Below, in pieces: positions 59,203 through 64,000 of a stretch of 64,000 nt of DNA. Location of the stretch: the NCBI GenBank assembly GCA_900314925.1, contig OMXC01000003.1, forward strand, positions 1-64,000. Direction: 5' to 3'. Within the stretch, counting starts at the first letter, position 1. Every line of letters begins with the position of its first letter. The position numbers and the translations under genes were made by a program. The stretch comes from an uncultured Bacteroidales bacterium (GTDB taxonomy: Bacteria; Bacteroidota; Bacteroidia; Bacteroidales; P3). Below the pieces are notes generated by a model, which made no database searches, was not told where the DNA came from, and was given only the letters and a program-made list of their open reading frames with translations.

Positions 59203-59799
59203 ATGAAGACTAAAGATATTATCAAAAACGGCCTTATCAAGGAGAACCCCACATGGGTGCTCGTGCTGGGCATGTGCCCCACGCTGGCCACTACAACATC
59301 GGCCATCAACGGCCTCTCGATGGGCCTGGCCACCACCTTCGTGCTGATGATGTCCAACATGGTCATCTCGCTGCTCAAGAGCGTCATACCCGACAAGGTG
59401 CGCATACCGGCGTTCATCGTCATCATAGCCACCTTCGTCACAATGGTGGAGATGGTCATGAAAGCCTATCTGCCCGCCCTCTACGACAGCCTGGGCCTCT
59501 TCATCGCCCTCATCGTCGTCAACTGCATCGTGCTGGGCCGCGCCGAGGCCTTCGCCTCGAAGAACAACGTGGGCCAGTCGTTCCTCGACGGCCTCTTCAT
59601 GGGCTTGGGCTTCACGTGGGCTCTCACCCTCGTGGGCATGGTGCGCGAACTGCTGGGCACCGGCAGCTTCTTCGGCCACAGCCTCATCGGCGGTGCCGAC
59701 GGCATGCTGATGATGATCCTGCCTCCGGGCGGCTTCCTCGCCCTCGGCCTGCTCATGGCGCTGATCAACCACCTTCGCAGCAGGAAAAAAGTTAAATAA
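59203..59799 (+). CDS. rnfE: Rnf complex subunit RnfE
   Basis: 198 residues, about six membrane helices. Starts MKTKDIIKNGLIKENPTWVL and shows the RnfE/NqrD motifs LGMCPTLATTTSAINGLSMG, IALIVVNCIVLGRAEAFASK and FMGLGFTWALTLVGMVREL. The last rnf gene here; the usual next gene rnfA is missing, since a gene for a secreted protein follows after 65 nt. Confidence 0.95.
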   Translation: MKTKDIIKNGLIKENPTWVLVLGMCPTLATTTSAINGLSMGLATTFVLMMSNMVISLLKSVIPDKVRIPAFIVIIATFVTMVEMVMKAYLPALYDSLGLFIALIVVNCIVLGRAEAFASKNNVGQSFLDGLFMGLGFTWALTLVGMVRELLGTGSFFGHSLIGGADGMLMMILPPGGFLALGLLMALINHLRSRKKVK

Positions 59800-59864
59800 C
59801 GTTAAAGTTTGATACCTTTTCGGTACTTTCTCGTCATATATATAGAAGCCCAAATAATGGAGTT

Positions 59865-60308
59865 ATGAAAAAGATAGTTTTTGTTGCCGCCCTGATGGCG
59901 TCCGTCATGGGTCTGAAAGCCCAGAACTGCGAGCAGCTGATGTTGCCCTATTTCCGCGGCGACGCCGATGCCATGGCCGCCTACCCGCAGGAGAAGCTCG
60001 AGTGGCGTTGCGCCTTCGCCCGTGCCGCATTCTATGTGAGCGACACCGTGCCGGCAGGTGTCGATGTGTACCCGATAACCGAGGTACAGTCCTATGCCGA
60101 CGGCACAAACCTTCCGGCGGACTTTGTTGTCGACCTGTCGACGCTGAGCTTCTATGCATATACGTTCAAGGAGGTACAGCTGCGCTACCCTAAATGTAAT
60201 GTTACAATAGCATTCTCAACGCCGGCGTCGGAGCACCAGTATTTGATACTGCGGTCGATAAACGATATGTATGCTATAGCCGAAGGGCAAAGTAAAATGG
60301 AGAGATAG
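59865..60308 (+). CDS. Small secreted protein of unknown function
   Basis: 147 residues with a signal peptide ending GLKAQ. Body starts NCEQLMLPYFRGDADAMAAY; it contains a strand-rich second half (FAFVVDLSTLSFYAYTF-like region, YPKCNVTIAFSTPASEHQY). Two cysteines (NCEQ, WRC). I do not recognise a family. Two bases separate it from the T9SS-sorted protein gene, so the two are probably cotranscribed and may act together at the cell surface. Confidence 0.75.
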   Translation: MKKIVFVAALMASVMGLKAQNCEQLMLPYFRGDADAMAAYPQEKLEWRCAFARAAFYVSDTVPAGVDVYPITEVQSYADGTNLPADFVVDLSTLSFYAYTFKEVQLRYPKCNVTIAFSTPASEHQYLILRSINDMYAIAEGQSKMER

Positions 60309-60310
60309 TT

Positions 60311-63300
60311 ATGAAAAGGTATTATTTAATATTGTTGTCCCTATTGTTGTGTGGCTATGCGACAACTGCTCAGGATATTGAGGAGTATTCGTTGGATGCC
60401 AACAACCATGGCCGAGTGATTAATAAATCTGTAGCCGGTACGCGAATCTATTGTCTTGGCGTTGACAGTGCCCATAGCGTCGGTCGAGGCTATGACTACT
60501 GGATTACTGTGCTCGGCGACTGTTCGGCTCCTGATGCCATGTCTTTCAATATTGAATTCCTTGACTTGCGTTTCAGCACCACCGGCAGCCCTTGCGCCGA
60601 CACTTTGTTTATATACGACGGCATCGACACTTCGGCGCCGGTGATATGGTATGCCACGGGCAACGCCAGGGTGCCTGCTGTGAACACGATATATGCCAGT
60701 CCTACGAACACCCTTCAGGCGCTGACAGTGCGCTTCAAGGTATGTGGCGACTGCGGTCCGTGGAACCATGAGACAGGAGTGGGTTTCCGTATGGTGGCGG
60801 ACTGCAAAAAGCCGTGTGAGCAGTTTACGCCGATACTCGACAGTATATTCTACAAGACCCGTAATGGCGTTGTCTATGAGTATGGTACGATAAAGCATCT
60901 TTTCGATACTATTAGTGTCAATGTCTGGGATTCTATACTGCAGGACTCGGTGTCTGTTGTCGATACTCAGCCTTATGAAGGCGTTAACCTCTGCATGGGC
61001 GATGGCGTCATCTTTACTGCACATTGTGAATACTCGCTGTCTACCGGATGGTATACTCCGTCGGATGCCACAACCACATTTATGTGGGATATGGGTTCGG
61101 GTGACACCATCGAGGGTGTGGGTCAGAATAGTGTGTTTTATGACGAATATTTCAAGATTCAGTGCTACCAAATGATACTCAGTGCAACGGACGAAGAGGG
61201 GTGTACGTCGTCCATATATCCGCAAGTGCGAGTACGTGTGGCAAAGAATCCATTGAAGACGGTGTTCACGCTACAGGATATATGTAACCGAGACAGTTTG
61301 CTGGTCAATATCGGTTACGAAGGCGACAATGCTACGATTCTTCTCGACTCTATCAAATATGAGGACGGTTCGTCCAAGGTTAATAAGACACGAACCTTCA
61401 TCCCTGACGGTCCTCGTTGCTCACAGCCAGGCTCCTCCAGCAATTGCTACCAAGCATCTGTCGAATTTACCGATTTCCCCAACGGCATGAAAGTGAAAGA
61501 CAAGAAGGATATATGCTCAATATGTGTCAACTATGAGCATACATATATGGGAGACTATGATCTGAAAATCATCTGCCCCAGTGGCAATTCTGCAACACTG
61601 AAATACAAAAACACTCCAACAGGGCAATCGATACCGGATGGTACACTCGGAGGAGGTGGTCGTTTGACAGGTATTCCTTATGGTGGCGCTCGTTCACCGG
61701 CACTTGGCTGGGACGCAATAAATGGAGACGATTGCGATAGTTTACAAAATCCTTACGGTTTCGGCTGGAACTATTGTTTCTCACGCAATGAGAATTATAC
61801 GCTTGTTAATGGCCAGCCGGCCAACACCCAAAATCCTGTTGGTGCAGGCTTGGCGTCAAACGCAGCCCCGATGGTAAATACTACACATAACCAGCATGCT
61901 GTACCGCCAGGATTTGTCCGAGCAGGACAAGGTGCAGGAAGTGTGACGCTCACCACCCTCGACTCGTCAAATCATGAGGAAAAGACAAACTACTACATTC
62001 CAGGAGACGATTTCTCCCAGCTTGTGGGATGTCCGCTCAACGGTTTGTGGACTGTCGAGGTATGCGACTATCTCGGTGCTGATAACGGTTGGGTTTTCAG
62101 CTTCAGTGTGGATATATGTGGTGTGAATACCTCCAACTGCCAATACCAAGTTGACATCGACAGCCTTATCTGGGAGCCGGACACCTCGGCGCAGTACCAT
62201 GACTATGAGCTTGGGCGCTACCGCGGCCTTGAGGTGCACCGCCACAACGACCTGGAGTCTTATGTGTTGACGCCAGACACCGCCGGCACCTTCCCCATCA
62301 ATGTGAAGATATACGACGAATTCGGCTGCGTGTGGGATACCAATACCAAGATTACCACCTACTGGACTCCGAAGCCTACGCTCGGCAACGACACCACCCT
62401 CTGCGGTGTCACCACGACGGTGCTTGACGCCACCGACCGTCATGCCGCCACGGAGAACTACACCTACCTCTGGGAGCCCTTCGGTCAGGACTCCAGCATG
62501 ATCACCACCAGGTACGAGCCGGGCAGCGACATACGCTACATCGCCCAGGTGACCAACACTCAGCGTTCTACGGTGTGCGTCACCCGCGATACCATTGACG
62601 TCAAGCTCCGCACCCAGCCTTACCCGAGCTTTGTGCCCACCCCCTTCACCCTTGAGGGGTGCAGCCCGCTGACGCTGACCTTCGACAACCAGACCATAGA
62701 TGCAAAGACGCACTTCTGGGATTTCGGCGACGGTGTCACCTCGGAGCAAGCCAGCCCCACGCATACCTACACCGAAGGCGTCTACGACCTGAAATACTAC
62801 GTCACGTCGGGCGACGGCTGCAAGGACTCCCTTATTTACGACAGCGTCATCGCCGTCTATGCCTCGCCAAAGGCCTCCTTCGCCTGGGATCCCATCTACC
62901 CGTCGGTGCTGCATCCTGTGGCACAGCTCACCAATACCACAGCCAACCGTACGGCAGACACCAAGTTCTTCTGGGAGATGCAGTATAACCGCAACAACCT
63001 GCTCTCTGTCCAGACGCTTACCGACGAGAACCCGCTCTTCGACTTCTCGCAGTTCGCCTCCCCCGACGAGCTGGCAGGCACCTATACGGCCCGCCTCATC
63101 GCCCGCACCGACAACATGGCCCCGTCGGGCAATATCATCTATTGTCGCGACACCACAGAGAGCACAATCATGCTGGTCAACGACTTCCTGCAGTTCCCCA
63201 ACGTGGTGACTCCCAATGGCGACGGCATCAACGACAAGTTCGTTATCTCCAACCTCATCGGCGGCCTGGCCTATCCTGTCAACACCCTTGACATCTACAA

Positions 63301-63460
63301 CAAGTGGGGCACCCGCATCTTCCACCGCGAGAACATAACCGCGGAGGAAGACTTCTGGGATCCCGTCGACGTACCGGCCGGCACCTATTTCTACCGCTTC
63401 TCGGCGCGAGGCTACAATGGCAACATCGAACACAACGGCGCCGTGGAGGTGATAAAGTAA
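60311..63460 (+). CDS. T9SS type B sorted surface protein with CUB-like, P-domain-like and PKD modules
   Basis: 1,049 residues with a signal peptide ending TTAQ. Visible modules: a CUB-like domain (DTLFIYDGIDTSAPVIWYAT, about 20-170), a subtilisin-type P-domain-like region (VNYEHTYMGDYDLKIICPSG and GLWTVEVCDYLGADNGWVFS, about 360-610), a PKD domain (FDNQTIDAKTHFWDFGDGVT, about 780-860) and the C-terminal gliding-motility-type sorting domain (FPNVVTPNGDGINDKFVISN, DIYNKWGTRIFHRE, VPAGTYFYRFSARGYNG). The last marks export by the type IX system. Adhesion or substrate binding is probable; there is no catalytic domain I can see. Confidence 0.9.
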   Translation: MKRYYLILLSLLLCGYATTAQDIEEYSLDANNHGRVINKSVAGTRIYCLGVDSAHSVGRGYDYWITVLGDCSAPDAMSFNIEFLDLRFSTTGSPCADTLFIYDGIDTSAPVIWYATGNARVPAVNTIYASPTNTLQALTVRFKVCGDCGPWNHETGVGFRMVADCKKPCEQFTPILDSIFYKTRNGVVYEYGTIKHLFDTISVNVWDSILQDSVSVVDTQPYEGVNLCMGDGVIFTAHCEYSLSTGWYTPSDATTTFMWDMGSGDTIEGVGQNSVFYDEYFKIQCYQMILSATDEEGCTSSIYPQVRVRVAKNPLKTVFTLQDICNRDSLLVNIGYEGDNATILLDSIKYEDGSSKVNKTRTFIPDGPRCSQPGSSSNCYQASVEFTDFPNGMKVKDKKDICSICVNYEHTYMGDYDLKIICPSGNSATLKYKNTPTGQSIPDGTLGGGGRLTGIPYGGARSPALGWDAINGDDCDSLQNPYGFGWNYCFSRNENYTLVNGQPANTQNPVGAGLASNAAPMVNTTHNQHAVPPGFVRAGQGAGSVTLTTLDSSNHEEKTNYYIPGDDFSQLVGCPLNGLWTVEVCDYLGADNGWVFSFSVDICGVNTSNCQYQVDIDSLIWEPDTSAQYHDYELGRYRGLEVHRHNDLESYVLTPDTAGTFPINVKIYDEFGCVWDTNTKITTYWTPKPTLGNDTTLCGVTTTVLDATDRHAATENYTYLWEPFGQDSSMITTRYEPGSDIRYIAQVTNTQRSTVCVTRDTIDVKLRTQPYPSFVPTPFTLEGCSPLTLTFDNQTIDAKTHFWDFGDGVTSEQASPTHTYTEGVYDLKYYVTSGDGCKDSLIYDSVIAVYASPKASFAWDPIYPSVLHPVAQLTNTTANRTADTKFFWEMQYNRNNLLSVQTLTDENPLFDFSQFASPDELAGTYTARLIARTDNMAPSGNIIYCRDTTESTIMLVNDFLQFPNVVTPNGDGINDKFVISNLIGGLAYPVNTLDIYNKWGTRIFHRENITAEEDFWDPVDVPAGTYFYRFSARGYNGNIEHNGAVEVIK

Positions 63461-63479
63461 GCCGTTGCACACCAAGACA

Positions 63480-63513
63480 ATGCCCTCATGTATCGCATGG
63501 GGGCATTTTTTTA
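63480..63513 (+). terminator. Terminator after the T9SS-sorted protein gene
   Basis: ATGCCCTCATG pairs with CATGGGGGCAT (one bulge or mismatch) around TATCG, then a run of seven T residues. Confidence 0.85.
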
Positions 63514-63557
63514 TTGTGTATATATAATAATTTACAAAAAGCGGCGTTAAATATAAC

Positions 63558-64000
63558 ATGATAGCAGAAAACATAGCGCGTATCAAGTCCACCTTGCCAC
63601 AGGGAGTGAGGCTTGTCGCCGTGTCCAAGATAAAGCCCGTGGAAGACATTATGGAGGCCTACAATGCCGGTCAGCGCCTCTTTGGAGAGAACTATGCCAC
63701 AGAGCTGCGTGACAAACACGCCGTGCTCCCCGCCGACATACAGTGGCATTTCATCGGCCACCTGCAGGCCAAGCAGATCAAGTACTACATAGACTTTGTG
63801 AGCATGATCCACGGTGTTGACACCATCGAGCATCTTGAGGACATAGACCGTGCCGCCGCCAAGGCCGGACGTGTGGTCGACGTGCTGCTGCAATGCCATA
63901 TAGCCCGTGAGGAAACCAAGTTTGGCTTCTCGCCAGAGGAACTTGCCGGCATCCAGTCTTCTGCCGCCGCGCTGCCTCACGTGCGCGTGTGTGGCATAAT
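63558..64000 (+). CDS. YggS/PLPBP-family pyridoxal phosphate protein (partial)
   Basis: The first 147 codons of a gene that runs past the window end. Reads MIAENIARIKSTLPQGVRLV, AVSKIKPVEDIMEAY (PLP-binding Lys24), LFGENYATELRDKH, WHFIGHLQAKQIK and CHIAREETKFGFSPEEL. These match the YggS family, which keeps PLP and amino acid pools balanced. No enzyme activity is known for the family. The later phosphate-binding glycine motif is outside the window. Confidence 0.92.
   Translation, partial: MIAENIARIKSTLPQGVRLVAVSKIKPVEDIMEAYNAGQRLFGENYATELRDKHAVLPADIQWHFIGHLQAKQIKYYIDFVSMIHGVDTIEHLEDIDRAAAKAGRVVDVLLQCHIAREETKFGFSPEELAGIQSSAAALPHVRVCGI

Overview
The window is a chromosomal segment from a member of the order Bacteroidales with fairly GC-rich coding DNA. 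The family cannot be fixed from the sequence. Four things point there: repeated promoters of the Bacteroidetes type (TTTG, about 19-22 nt, then TAnnTTTG); many Sec/lipoprotein precursors and a TonB-dependent receptor; a secreted protein with a type IX (type B, gliding-motility) C-terminal sorting domain; and a Bacteroidales-style gene set (GH97, GH78, HU-like/SPOR protein, Rnf complex).

Layout. 1-340 is the end of an rRNA operon (23S 3' end, 5S, terminator), followed directly by a decayed 3' fragment of nifJ. 0.7-4.3 kb holds a lipoprotein, a repeat-rich gene-free stretch, a small membrane protein with a frameshifted secreted partner, and a papain-like peptidase. 4.8-12.7 kb is one 2,528-residue cyclic beta-1,2-glucan synthase-like protein overlapped by a TIGR04076 gene. 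12.9-16.9 kb holds a DMT-family transporter, a lipoprotein of flavin-reductase fold, a candidate 6S-like RNA from a divergent promoter, two genes of unknown function and a PIN toxin-antitoxin pair. 17-25.4 kb is a mostly minus-strand housekeeping run (htpG, mgtC-like, rsmI, yebC, trmB, HU/SPOR protein, kdsB, deoxynucleoside kinase). 26-30 kb runs plus (nadC, yihY/brkB family, a THUMP-type rRNA methyltransferase, a short queG). 30-35.7 kb holds a FISUMP-like lipoprotein, a BtuB-like receptor convergent with a B12-binding radical SAM protein, and an acyltransferase. 35.7-45 kb has purL, a GH97 alpha-glucosidase, a GH78 rhamnosidase-like enzyme and a truncated second GH78 gene. 45-54.6 kb has tfoX-like, a DUF3298 lipoprotein, pepD, ackA, anmK, tRNA-Met, meaB, hemW, a SPOR protein and a tandem universal stress protein. 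55.2-59.8 kb is rnfBCDGE without an adjacent rnfA. The window ends with two secreted-protein genes (the second T9SS-sorted) and the start of a YggS-family gene.

The most unusual signal is not a gene. Intergenic DNA, and several coding regions, carry short tandem repeats with 7-, 8-, 9- or 11-nt periods, often arranged as inverted pairs. Family A (four copies) is a 67-bp palindrome, perfect in three copies, whose 33-nt arms are three 11-nt units. Family B has a different sequence but the same 11-nt-unit palindrome design. Family C is a hairpin of 7-nt units found both between 23S and 5S rRNA and between rnfB and rnfC. Related 7- to 9-nt arrays sit in frame inside trmB, purL, the GH97 gene, hemW and the glucan synthase. 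A family A copy lies exactly where a GH78 gene is truncated. I infer an active but undescribed short-repeat insertion or expansion process.
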